Below, piece by piece: positions 35,101 to 47,169 of a stretch of DNA of 64,000 nucleotides. A program made the position numbers and the translations under genes. The DNA comes from Xestospongia muta (lineage: Eukaryota; Porifera; Demospongiae; Haplosclerida; Petrosiidae). A model generated the notes under the pieces. That model was not told the DNA's origin, did not search any database, and saw only the letters and a list, made by a program, of their open reading frames with translations. The stretch's first letter is position 1. The number at the start of each line of letters is the position of its first letter. The stretch is taken from contig OY848917.1 of the NCBI GenBank assembly GCA_963693285.1, forward strand, positions 6,272,118 through 6,336,117, read 5' to 3'.

Positions 35101-38100
35101 AAAGTCATTGAAAGCATACAGTCTCGTAGAAGTTGACAAATGCGAAGGAGAAAGAGTGTCACCAAATTTGATAGAAAACAATAAAACTACGAGTGAGTAC
35201 AGTGCGGTTCAAATAAGAACGAAAAGTAGTGGTCCCAACTCAGATTATGCCTTGCTGTCTCATACGTCTCCACAGGTATGTTTTCTATCATATAGTTGAG
35301 ACCATTTATTGTGGTATTTATAAGTATTTTATGTATTCATGTACATGTAGTTGTTATGTATTTGGTAAAGAGTATTGATGATATATTTTATTATCCTGTG
35401 CTATATTTGTCATAATTAATATTGCAATAATATGAGTGGTTTTGTTAGGACACACATTCAACTAAATTTGATTACAATGTTTTGACAAATTAGATGCCGT
35501 AGTTTGCCACAAAATAAGGAGAAGTGATGTAATAACTTTTAAATATATGTGCATGTCTGTATAGTCCTTGTTTGAGTCTACTGTGTAATGGTAATGACTA
35601 TATAAGTTATTGTTGTCCACTATTTTAATATAATCCAATTTGTAGTTTGCCTTATTTGTCATGCACATTATGATGTCATAGCTTTCACTGGATTAGTATG
35701 GGTATGTCATGATGAATGAATCTGTATATGTACAAATACTGGAACTGTTGGTGTATCCAATTGTATTTTCAATTCCATTGCTACTTTTGAATTCTGATTG
35801 AATTTTTTTCAATCAGTAGTGTTGTATTGAAGTATTGACATTTTCAATAACATTGGGATAGTTATTAGATGCTAATTTTCACACAGGAGAAACATTTTTA
35901 GAAGTCATATACGTACTCAATTTGTGCAGTTGAAATTCATTTGCTTATCCAACAAAAATACATGTTCAGAACATGTACATGTACATAAGATTACAAAGTA
36001 TAGCATATTTTCTTTTTGTTAACTATCACTATAATTACATCTTGATAATTATCCCACATGTAGCACTACTGACATAAAACGAAACTATAATTATAAACAA
36101 GATCTAGCTTGTGAAGCTAGTGGTCTTATGATTGTTTAATTGTCATGTTAAACAATGTTGCTATGTCAATATATCAATATATAATTTGTTTATATACAAG
36201 TTCATGTACTCACCTAATGCATATGTGATGAAATACTTAATTGTTTTAGGAGCTTGGTGACACTGAACCTTTCTTTATTATTCATGATGGAGTAGAAGTA
36301 ATACCTGATGTTGCTAGACTACTGCATGAAGTTAACACTGCCAACAGACAGATGATGATACATGTAGAAGGACTCAGAGGTCAGTGTATGCATAGTGTGT
36401 CAATATTGGCCTATTCATAGTTCCTCTAATAATTTTTGACATTAAATTTTAGCAGAACAAATTTTAAATCATATTTAGAAAGTTCAAACAGTGAAATTTT
36501 ACATTTAATAAGGCTATGACATATTGTACATTAAATGTTCTTTTCATATTTGAGTGTTAGACTTTAACAGCTTGAATGTGATTACTGGAACGTAAAGAAA
36601 AGCAATTTATAACCAGCTTTGATGAAGAATTTTCAAAGTTTGATCAGCCACACTGATATATGTGGTAAACGAATACTATGTTGATCAGCAGTTTATGTAG
36701 TGAGTGTGGCTTCATAACTTGAATATAGTTAAAGAACCTTTGAGCACTTACATTTATTATATCTAGCCATTGTTGCTTGTTATATGTGTATATGTTATAC
36801 TTTTATTTTTCCTGTTAGCTGAAGTTGAGGGATTGAAGTTAGACTTAAGACAGACCAAGACAATTATGGGTGCTATGAAAAGAGGTAAATTATTTTAAAA
36901 TGTTACAAAGATCGAAGTACAGCTTTTTTAATTTTAATACATAAATACTTCTTGTAAATTATTGTATTACAAAAGGTTGTGATTTAAGGGTTTTAGTATT
37001 GCTATGCATTGTATCATCTAAGATATTAACAATGTGGGTGGTCCACTACCGTGGCACATTGGCAGTATTAGATGACAGCTTTATCATGTCAGTACAGTTG
37101 TGTCATTTGAGGTTGTGTGTTTACAAATTACCATGTAATACTAAGATTTTAGTGAAAACTGAAACCTTATAAAAGAGGTGCTACTATCTTATCAATGATG
37201 ATTTATTGCTTTGAATATGTAAATATTATGGGAGATCAAAAGTATGCCATATTTCTATCCTTGATTCAACTCAAACTATGAATGAGCCATGTGTAGCAAC
37301 TAATGATAGTTATTGTATGAAGTATTTGTACTTATAAAGTTCAGAACATGTGTTAAATAAATGATAACACAAGTAACAATAACTTAGATATTTTAAACCT
37401 ACATATTTCAAACTTGTCATAATAACTTTTTACTTAGAGCTCTATGATATGATTGGACGATTAGACTCTGAAGTTTCTTATTGGAAAGAGAATATGGATG
37501 ATTATATATCAGTTGTGAAAAGTGAACCACTTTCTGTGGAAGCTGAAAACAGAGAGATACTCAAAGCATTCACATCACAACAGGTTAGTATTCTTATATT
37601 GTTCATCATAAGTAATACCGTGATATCTAGTTTTGCTATTAACTAACCCCTTCATTAAGTGAGGAAGTTACTACTCCTGAAACTTGTGTAGTGTACTATA
37701 AATAGTATCGTTCTATTTATAGATCATACTATTTATATGGGTTCAAGAGTGCCTGCCTGTGCTTATATGGGTTCAAGAGTGCCTACCTGTGCTTATATGG
37801 GTTCAAGAGTGCCTACCTGTGCTTATATGGGTTCAAGAGTGTCTACCTGTGCTTATATGGGTTCAAGAGTGCCTACCTGTGCTTATATGGGTTCAAGAGT
37901 GCCTGCCTGTGCTTATATGGGTTCAAGAGTGCCTGACATACTGCATGCCTGTGCTTTTGCTTTGCCTCTCGCATGAGTAATTACAATTTGACACTTGTAG
38001 TATTCAAGTTATTCATCAATAATACATGCATGTTAAGTATGTATATCTTCTTAATCTATGGATAATGCAGTTAACAATTATAAACCTTAAAATCTAACAA

Positions 38101-38996
38101 TATTACTAGAAGTGATATTAATCTCTAATGCTATAGTCATCACTACTTATTATTTAGCCTATAGCTTAAAATTAAAGTCCAGCCCAAAAAATAATACTTC
38201 AAAAAAATCTTATGATGCTTTTTGAAATGAAATAACTTAACACAATGACTGGCTATCATTTGTGACTTGTTTTCCTTGAGCTTTCATAATTGATTCAAAA
38301 AGATAGTTGATCACTATTTTAAATGTCAGTCTCATGAAGTAGATCCCACAATCCTATTTTTAACACCAAGTGGTGGAAGAGAGTGGAGTCCATCTCAAAA
38401 GACTGTCATAAAAGCTATCCTTGTGACACTTAATAATATTCAGTGGTCTGAATTTCAGTATTAAATTCCCTTATTTGGACACATGACCTTTAAGGCCATG
38501 CCCGCTATTGTATTCATGAATCATGATTCTCATAATAATAACTTAAAATAACAATACATGCACATGTGATGGTTGTGGTTCCAAGTGTAATGAATCCTGT
38601 TGTGTAAAGTATTTGAGGGGCGGCTGGGGTCTCTTGGTTACAAAAACTACCCTTGTATATATTATTTTGTACTAATCATGTGACAATGATATCTATGTTC
38701 TCATGTGTGTCCATCTTTTTAGTAACAAAAGGTTAGACATTCCTGCTTTTCTATAGATATTACAAGCACTGGACATAATGAAACTAGGTCAATATAAGGA
38801 ACTGTTTCGCTCTAAAAAGATTACTGGTCTGGAATTGGTACAATACAACGACCACATTTTGTCGCATGACTTAAACATAACCAGTGCCTCAGATCGGATT
38901 CGTCTCGTGCTCTTTATTGAGGGACGAGAGGCTGTTTGGAAGCTATTGGAAGAGGGTGAACAAGACTTGGCTACTAAAGAGACCAATAATACATAA
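32178..38996 (+). CDS. Gene H: divergent CABIT-SAM adaptor protein, 7 coding exons, 676 aa
   Basis: Coding exons are 32178-32445, 33204-33517, 34409-35275, 36250-36379, 36819-36884, 37438-37583 and 38757-38996. All have GT-AG borders and compatible phases (1,0,0,1,1,0), totalling 677 codons with stop. Exon 1 is proline-rich (KPPPPLTPPPNI, VLPPRTIL) and has YYIDMNG, a possible pTyr site also present as SYIDMK in J. The CABIT domain is split over exons 2 and 3, unlike every other member here. Its core has Cys236 (LKCVH) and CLGGFTTQP. Exons 4-6 encode a long coiled coil (VARLLHEVNTANRQ, then VEGLKLDLRQTK). The last exon is a divergent SAM (ILQALDIMKLGQYKELF to FIEGREAVWKLL). The ATG is seven bases after an acceptor. 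Introns hold only repeats listed separately, and nothing else was seen in introns longer than 300 bp (32,446-33,203; 33,518-34,408; 35,276-36,249; 36,380-36,818; 36,885-37,437; 37,584-38,756). Confidence 0.85.
34198..34231. repeat. Microsatellite (TA/TG)n in intron 2 of gene H
   Basis: A run of TATATATATG followed by about nine TG dinucleotides, ending TGTC. Simple repeat in an intron, about 180 bp before the exon 3 acceptor. Confidence 0.85.
37737..37936. repeat. Minisatellite, 30-bp unit x about 6.6, in intron 6 of gene H
   Basis: Head-to-tail copies of a 30-bp unit starting GTTCAAGAGTGCCT and ending GTGCTTATATGG, differing at one or two bases. Unit length divisible by three keeps two frames open through the array (decapeptides such as YMGSRVPTCA). 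It lies between two well-defined exons of gene H, and the frames run into non-coding sequence, so I treat it as non-coding. Confidence 0.92.
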
Positions 38997-40568
38997 AGCA
39001 TTTACTGTTTTTACACACTGTGTCATTTGATTAACATATAACTTCATTTTATTATTTATGATTTCAACATACATTCTTGTATGATGTTTATGATATTTTT
39101 ATTTTCAAAATATTATTTTCATGTATATCAGTTTTGTATGCATTTTTAATCACTCGTATTACACACTCTGACTTACGTGTTACAAAATGTATTCCTGCGA
39201 GTCTCATTATTTTGAATAAGTACAACAATATTATTTTATAATTATATTTTATTATTTATGTAATGACTGTTCCAAGTTTAAATTGTATTGTAATAAAATA
39301 CCGACTGTACCTTGGCCAATTTCAAAATAGCTCCACCTAGTGATATTATAGTCCACCTACTTTTAATCGATTAATTCCAAGCTGTCGTAATTTGAACTGG
39401 TCAAGTCATATATAGTGTTAGCAACTTGTTGGTAATAATAGCTCGTTCAGTTCGTATCCTGGTCCCTTCGTAACTGTTGTCCTCTCAAGGTACGTCGTTT
39501 ACGTATTATGTCCTTCTTTTATTATGATAACAATTTACTTTGTTAGTTGCGTATAGTCTAATTGTGTATTGTGTATGTCTATATATCGATCATAGTTGAC
39601 ATTTTAAAATTGTAATAAGTTGAGTAAAGTTGGGTCCCGTCAATAGTGGAAGAAACTAGATCTATTTGTGTTATAATGTATACGTGATAAGTAGGAATCG
39701 TTGATCATTCATTCCTTCATCTTTGTAGTTCCATTGTGCTTATTTTCTGAGACCATTGTTGTTTTTAACATAGCATATGTTTCCTCATCTTAAACACTAA
39801 CTAACATAGCTTAAGTACAAGTTAGTGATTTAATATGTAGTGGTTATGTTTATCTTCAGAGAGAAAAAACTAATTTTCACCATTGGAATGTGCCAATGTC
39901 AAGTATTTCCTAGTACTGTTGTAGCAATAACAGATTTTTCTAACATAAGTTCATTAAATTATAAACATACTCTTTTAAAATATATAACTATATATACATA
40001 TAATTCTATATTAACTAACTCTATATATAATGTAAAGCTCTCGAACAGAGCCAGTGTTAATTCTGTAGTGTTAATTAGACAGCTTGTTCAAAATATGGAA
40101 GGTTTGGTAGTGTTACTTACATAGCACTTTGTGCAATAAAACTATTTGAACCTAAGATGGTATAACATGAGGCAAAGTTTGTTGATAACAAACTGATTCT
40201 CAGTATGGCCCTCAATAGGATGGGTCATTTTGCAAATTTTCTGTTGTAGTTGATACATATTATCTGCTTTTTTATTATATATAGACATATTAAATAATAT
40301 CTGTAATTATATTTCACTACCTTACAAATTAATTGGTGATATTTAATAAACATAGCCATATATTACAATAAATGTGATTATAACAACATTCCAAACTTGT
40401 TCAAGCATTTCATAGATTTCTATATTTGAGAACACACCTCTACAAAGTCAGTGAAAGTCCTAGATGTTGTACTAGATTTCTTCATGTATAAAACTGGAAA
40501 GTATTATTGTTCCATATGCCAACACATTTTTATGGAATCCTTTTTATGATATATATCATCTTTGTTAG
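38997..40568 (+). promoter_or_regulatory. 3' flank of H, then probable promoter, 5' exon and first intron of gene I
   Basis: A more GC-rich segment at about 39,300-39,489 ends in a strong donor (CCTCTCAAG|GTACGT). The gene I ATG at 40,569 follows an acceptor directly (TTTGTTAG|ATG). The simplest reading is a non-coding exon ending at 39,489 and a 1,079-bp intron. The ORF at 39,840-40,124 within that intron has no family features and is not supported. Confidence 0.5.
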
Positions 40569-43500
40569 ATGCAGAACAATCGTCCTATACCTAATACAAA
40601 AAGGAGATTCTCAGCACAAGACACTTATGATAGTTTACCTCCAATATCATCACGTCCTTTACCTGATATACCAGTTGATCAACCACTTCCAAATCCACCC
40701 ATTACAAATGATTCATTCCTACCACGTAATGGACGTCCTAAACGTGGTTTGTCCAAAACTCCACCTCCTCAACGACGCAATATTACAAATGAAGACAATA
40801 TACCTCCACCTCTACCACCATTGTCATCGCATCCAAAAATGATGAAGTCACCAAGTACTGACTTTTTATTGGGAAATGTGCAGCCTATTCTTCCCCAATT
40901 TACTGCTACCACTCAATCCCAGTCAAATCCACCTCCTTTACCACCTCGTAAATCCTCCAATCCTTCTCGGTATGTACAAGCTCCTGTTGCTAATCCCAGT
41001 CAAGATTTACCAGGTCAGACGTATGACTGTCCAAGACCAATTCCTGATTCCAAGGCCATTTATAATATACCTAGATCAAGTATACGACCATCATATGAAG
41101 CAGTGAGTGAAAGTTCAAGTGGTTCTTTTTATCCTGAATCAAAAAAGGAGAAGAAATCTATTTCCAAAAGTAGTCCAGTGACTTTTATGGCTACATCTAA
41201 CTCAATGAGTCTCAAAGAACTAGTCACTCATCACCAGTTAGAGTTCCCTCTGCAAGTTGAGGTCTCTGCTGGGTATTTTGGTGAGACAGATCGTGACACT
41301 TTCTCTGAGGGTGATCGTTTAAACATCCATTTTGTCAAACAAGTCACTGTTGCCACTGTAGAGACATACAGTGGCACTAAAGTAAAGCTACCTCTCAACT
41401 CTGCTACTCAATTTGGAATTCTCTATAATCCCAATGGTAACATGAGGGAAGCATCAGAGGGGTATATGTTTAATACAGTAAAAGATTTGCTACAACAACA
41501 GGAAAAACCACAACTTGTTTGTGCTACCGAAACATATAAGTCATCTAATGTTACACATACTGTTGAGAAAGGTGAACTATTGCTTATCAATGAAGTGAAA
41601 CATGGTCGTTTTGGTGGACAGTCACTTCTGTGTACTCCTCTTGGCTCTACAAAACAGAAACGTCTCTCTGAAAACTGCCAAGGTCACTTCACTACTGACC
41701 CTAATAAGCTAAAACTCTTTCTTCCTGAGGTGACAAAAACATTCGAGTTACCATTGAAGGCAATGGCATTTACTGGTCATGCATTGAACATAAATAAAGA
41801 TGTACCACCCTTTGCTATGTCAGAAATTGTCACCATATCTGGGTTAGAGAAAGAAACAACTCTAATTGCAACACCTCTTCTTGATTATGAGTATTCTGAT
41901 GAGCAACTATTGAATCTTCAAAACACTCAAAGATCATCGATGGATGATGACGCTGCTATAATGTTTGACATACCAATAGACCTTGATGTTATGGAGGTAA
42001 GAATTATTAAACCAAATGAAGACTCCGATTTTGAGAAGCTCTATAAAGAGACACGTGATCTCATTGAGACCTATGATCCATCGAGATTAGATAATCAAGT
42101 TCGTATCAAAGGGAATCGAGAAGAAGATATTTATTATAGTGATGTCCGTCTAGATCAGAAGAATGCCGGTATTGAGCTACTTGCTCCCGAGTCAATCTAT
42201 GCAGAAACACCTGGTTTGTTGGCGTTGAAAAAATCTGCCGGTCTTCAAACTGATATTGATCACTATGATTACACTGATCGAGTATCGTTACTTTCATCGA
42301 GACATAGTTCTACTACCAATTCCACTGCTTCTTTATCTAGTCAACTTACTTCCCTTCCTCCACTTCTTGAGTCTCCGGAACAGAATTCTTCATCTTCAAG
42401 GCCACCTAGTACTAATGAACAAATTCTACATCAAGTTGATTGTCCTTCAAACAACGAACCCTCTTTTAATGTAAGTCATATTGTCTTATATTGTAAGGTC
42501 TATTAGGAGTTAATAGATGTGTTAGCTTTTAGAAAAATCTGTGTTGTATTGCAGCTGTCTAATAGTCTGACTGCTTACCTTAAGGTCACACCACATGTCA
42601 GTTACTACATTACTAAAGCTACTATGTACATGTATATTACACTCTCTATTTGTAAACAGACTGTTCTGTATCACACTTTGTCTATTAGCATACAATTTTT
42701 ATCACTTGTAAATTTGTAATGGACAATTAGCAAATCTATTAGTTGAACTGATATATAAGGAAAATACTTAGTGATGTTGTCAATATAATATCAATTGTGC
42801 ATGAAATTGTATTGTATATATATTGTATTATATGTTATCGTATTTGCAATTGACTTCCTGTACTATACTGAAGATATTTAATATTGTATGGAAGCTCTCA
42901 GTGACATTCACATTGACAGACCTGAGATTCACACTCATACAGACAGATAGAGTTATTGTACTGTTCGCTAGTCCCACCCCGAGAGCTTCTTAAACACTAA
43001 ATTGTATGACTAGTATAGTACTAGTACAATCTTGTAAGCCAGAATTTGAATGTTGCTTGGGGATTCTGTAAGTATGAGTATACAATATAGTAAAGAACTA
43101 TTGTCCAACATGACTCACACAGCCATTATATGAATTATTAGTTAAATTCTGTTGGTTTGACTTTTAACCACAACTGATTACTGCAGAGTTAAGTTAGGTA
43201 CCACTTCATTGCTCTTATTCTGCAGTTCTCATGATGACTCATGAAGTCATTAGCATATCCTTTTTTGACAACCATCCATATATGCATCTATTTATGTGTA
43301 TCATCATGAAAAGAAATTAAATTAACCATGTTAATATTAGATACTTACCATTTCCAAACACAAACATTCCAATCTCAGCTTATAACCCTACATTAAATTT
43401 AAAATCATAAATTAACCCCAAAATACTCTACCCATAACAACGGTTTTCACCAAGAACTAAGCGTTCCACAAGGAATCTCTTCCGTCTGCAAAATCAATGA

Positions 43501-46133
43501 ATGTATAGCATTAATTCTTGTGTCAATCTACTAATCTTGAAATACAAGTGAATGTTTAATGACTTATCAAATTTTAACATTCCTTTACTTTGGAGACAAT
43601 CGTTGCCTACAATAAAATCATCACTACAGGAAATGCCTACAAACTGTACATCTAAAAGCAACACTATTCATGCTTTGTAATTGAGTTTATTGGATGTAGT
43701 TGTTATCCATATAAGTAAATAAATATTATCTGTACATTTTTATAAACTGGTATTATCTTTTGTATTACAGGATGACGAAAATAATGAATACTGTCCAATG
43801 AACCCCCCTGGTTTTATCAAACAATCTGCTGCTGCGTCTCCTACTCCATCATTTACTCAATATCTCACAACTAGTATGCGTGATGCGCCTTTATATGCTG
43901 TGTCTAAAATGATTGAAGAGATTGATAATGTTAAAAGAGCTGAAGTTGAGGTTATTAAGAAAGATATGAAGGAAATGAGAGAATCTTTTCAGCAACAGAT
44001 AGAAGGTTAGTGGTACTTTAATAATACTTACAGATCCTGCACCATCTTGACCTACTCACTCTGTGTGGTAGAAATGTTTCAATATACTATAACATACAGA
44101 CCTAAAGATATGTCATTAAGTTTGTGAACATACTTAGAGTTAAATATTTCATGAATTTATATGAAGTAAACAAGATGGCTTTTTTCTATATAGTATTTTT
44201 GTGATATTCGAATCTTAATGCTAGAATTGGCATCCTTTAAACGTTGCTATACTCCCAACTGATAATGTAACACAATAGATCCACAATTTAATGCAATGTG
44301 GGAGGATACTGATGATCAAATACATACAACTATGTAGTTCATGTTTGTTCAGTATTATATAGTTACATTGTATGGATTACATACACGTAATGTGATGATA
44401 TGTATAGATATTATACCTGTACATACATTTCCTTGTTCTCGAGATAAACAATGCATACATTCATTGTTTAGTTAAGCATGTCCACTTAATGAAATTAATG
44501 TAGTCTAATCATATAGTATTATATTTCATATATAAGGGTCTTACCCATTATATTATATTATATTTGTATTATATTTGGGTCTGACCCAACAAATAGGGGA
44601 TTACCAAAGTGAGCCATTTCAATTTGGGAGATATATCTCAGGTTTATTGGTTTGTTTCAGAGAGGAAATATATAATTTAAATGACAGAATCTAGAATACA
44701 GGTAGACCAATTGGTTTCATTGTAAATAATGTACATACAAGATTTACTCATTTTTTTGGATTAATGAATACATTATATCAAACTATTGAACAAGTTACAT
44801 TTTATTAAAGTATCCATTGAAGAATGACTGGTGATAATCATTTAGAGACAATGTATATACCATAGTTCCCCAAGCAAGCGCCCACCCCCTTATTTTTGTC
44901 CTTAAAGGAAAATGTCAATTCCCCGTGCAAGCGTCCACCCCTCCCACCCTTTTAGATTTGTGGTTATTGTGGTTATTATCACGTGTTGAGCAAAGAGAAA
45001 TAAGTTATGCTAGCAACTTTCTAAGTAGACATTATAGTTTCTGTCTTTTGTTTCGTTTGGAATTGAAAAGGTCAGCTCACAAGGCACTTCTAAACCGCCT
45101 TGCTCAATGGAGGATCTTCTCCTTTTGTCCTTGACTGTACAGCGTATTGTTATTGTGAGTCGAGACTCGAGAAGCTTGTCAAACTGTTCTCTAATACATA
45201 ATAAACCATTCTCTAATACGGTTTCTGTCTACAACATACTTCTTTTCTATAGCAGATACATTACACTCCGGGTGAGTTCTCAGAGCCTCGACAGCTTTAA
45301 CTTCTACACTATACATACGGAATGTTCATGTTAATTAATTATTCATAAGTGGGCAATTACTAGAAGCCATTTTTGAAAAATCACGTGTAAGTGCCAACAC
45401 CTTTCAAATTTCAAATGAACTGTAAGCGCCCATGGGCGCTTACTCGGGGAACTATGGTATTATAATTCAAGCCTAGAAGTAGTTGATTACCTTACATTAT
45501 TTGCCCTAATATAACTAACCCCTTAACAACCTGTGGAAATGAAGAGCTCAAATCTCTTTCTTCAAATATGCATTCATGTACATGTTCATGTAGTGTATTG
45601 CTAATACATTATACTTATTGACTACCATGAGTGTCGTAAATTCTATTTACTTAAGTATTAATATAAATGACAGTAGTAAGGTTTCAGTTGACATAACATA
45701 TTCTATATTATCTTTATGTTTACATTGGAACTATGTGATGGTTACTTGATATGGCATCTGTCTATTATGTTGGTATAATGATTAGTTTCAACATGATCAG
45801 GAAATGATAGTTCTAATATATACAGGAAACAGTAGGCTTTTATAATTTCATTTAACTTTGTCTCAAATATAATTATGTTAGTTCTTTAGGTAGTTTTAAC
45901 ATTCTCACATATTATAATACAAAATTTTCCATTAAGAAAAAATATTTAGCTAACCTCCTTGTAATTGGAATTAGAATTTGTTTGCTACACTTCACACAAC
46001 TTATAAGTGATATACTGTACATGTACTGTATTGAAATGTAGATTCCAATCTTTCTTTGTCTTTGACACATGAGTAGGTAAACAACTATGTCAATGTATAT
46101 TGATTGAAACTGTGTGTGTGTGTGTGTGTGTGC

Positions 46134-46183
<50 letters not shown>

Positions 46184-46820
46184 CAGAGACAGACAGAGAG
46201 ATGGACAGAGAGGTAATAAGCAATCATGTACAGTTATTATCATTTATGCCAATTATGACAATACATTCTTTTTTTAGCTCTACAACATGTGGTCTCTAAT
46301 CTTCAAAGTTCTCTTCAAACAATAGAACAGCGATTATCAAATGTTAATTATGTTGAGATGTTACCACCTCACAACACAGATATCATCAATATGTCTTGTG
46401 ATGATGTAAGTAAAGAAATCATTAGAACATACATAGCACAATTAAAGCAAGTTAGTGTTGTATGTACAAAGTGTTTTAAAGTTCTGAGTCAAGTAGTTTC
46501 CATTAATATTGGTAGGAATATAATATACAAAGTCAGAAAATAAGGAAATATATCATTGAGTTTAGTTCTAAGCTAACATATCTCTCTCTCACCACACACA
46601 CACACATACACATTAGGTACAAGCTATGTTAGATAAACTAAATTTGAGTCTGTACAAGGAGAACTTTCGAAGAGAAGGAGTCAATGGTCGCTTGCTAGTA
46701 GAACTTAGTGAAGAAGATCTGGAAAGAGATTTAGGTGTGACCTCTAGACTTCATCGTAAGAAACTAATAATGGTGGTGCAAGGCAAACAAACATACCAAA
46801 AACTTTTGGTTGATTCATAA
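40569..46820 (+). CDS. Gene I: large CABIT-SAM adaptor protein, 4 coding exons, 837 aa
   Basis: Coding exons are 40569-42470, 43771-44005, 46278-46450 and 46617-46820 (phases 0, 1, 0). Exon 3 may instead end at 46,405, because an in-frame GTAAGT follows GATGAT there. I prefer 46,450 because SAM exons of paralogues are preceded by a similar stretch. The first 200 residues are a proline-rich, basic region with NPPPLPPRKSS (119-129) and YxxP sites TYDCP and IYNIP (about 151-168), plus TYDSLPP near residue 20. CABIT is about 213-500, with Cys355 (LLCTP) and NCQGHFTTDP. A serine-rich tail and a coiled coil (NVKRAEVEVIKKDMKEM) follow. The SAM is VQAMLDKLNLSLYKENF to VVQGKQTYQKLL. Intron 1 (1.3 kb) shows no gene. 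Intron 2 (2.27 kb) contains a pogo-like MITE and a long microsatellite, and starts the duplicated unit. Confidence 0.87.
44860..45457. mobile_element. Pogo-like non-autonomous DNA transposon (copy 1)
   Basis: 598 bp in gene I intron 2. Ends are inverted repeats (CCATAGTTCCCCAAGCAAGC at the left; the right end reads GCTTACTCGGGGAACTATGG) flanked by TA. The paralogous unit 2 at about 50,506 reads straight through (GTACATATTATAATTC), which is an empty site with a single TA, so the borders and the target duplication are confirmed. Internally it keeps a fragment of a helix-turn-helix coding region, but in the reverse orientation to copy 2 (about 45,170-45,310; minus-strand AVEALRTHPECNVSAIEKKY). 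The fragment ends in a stop. Assignment to pogo/Tigger rests on the TA target and the HTH style. Confidence 0.85.
46111..46200. repeat. Microsatellite (TG)n(GA)n(GACAGA)n upstream of gene I exon 3
   Basis: About ten TG repeats followed by GA repeats and ACAGAG units, 78 bp before the exon 3 acceptor. The equivalent tract in unit 2 (51,801-51,925) is longer. The minus-strand ORF of serine/leucine/valine repeats here is a product of the repeat and is not a gene. Confidence 0.95.
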
Positions 46821-47169
46821 CTCTTTTGTTACACTTCATTATAACAATGTCATTGTCTTTTATAGTTGTGTCATCACAAACGCATTAAAGTCCATATCAT
46901 TATATTGTGATTTTTATCTTTGTAATCTGTGAGTGCTTTATATCAGTAATAATTTCATTTAATTTGTGTATTGACTTTTATGGTTCAATATCATTATTAT
47001 TTATAACAAAATTAACTAAACTCACAAATATGTTTATATTGTTTGTCAATTATTGTAGTTTGATATACTATAGTGTTATTATTATTAAAAGACTTTCAAA
47101 CGTTACATCAAAAGCATGGTGCAAGTACATATGTAAATACTTATATTGACAGTTCCATGAACTAACCCT
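46821..47169. other. Convergent 3' flanks of genes I and J
   Basis: 349 bp between the stop codons of I (plus) and J (minus). AT-rich, without recognisable features. The equivalent region in unit 2 is 52,530-52,895. Confidence 0.6.

Noticed and set aside
37737..37980. ORFs with YMGSRVPTCA and QECLPVLIWV repeats
   Set aside because: Two overlapping frames of a 30-bp minisatellite in an intron. Both being open is expected from the unit length.
45912..46223. Minus-strand 103-codon ORF with serine/valine/leucine repeats
   Set aside because: It reads through the TG/GA microsatellite and has no other coding signal.
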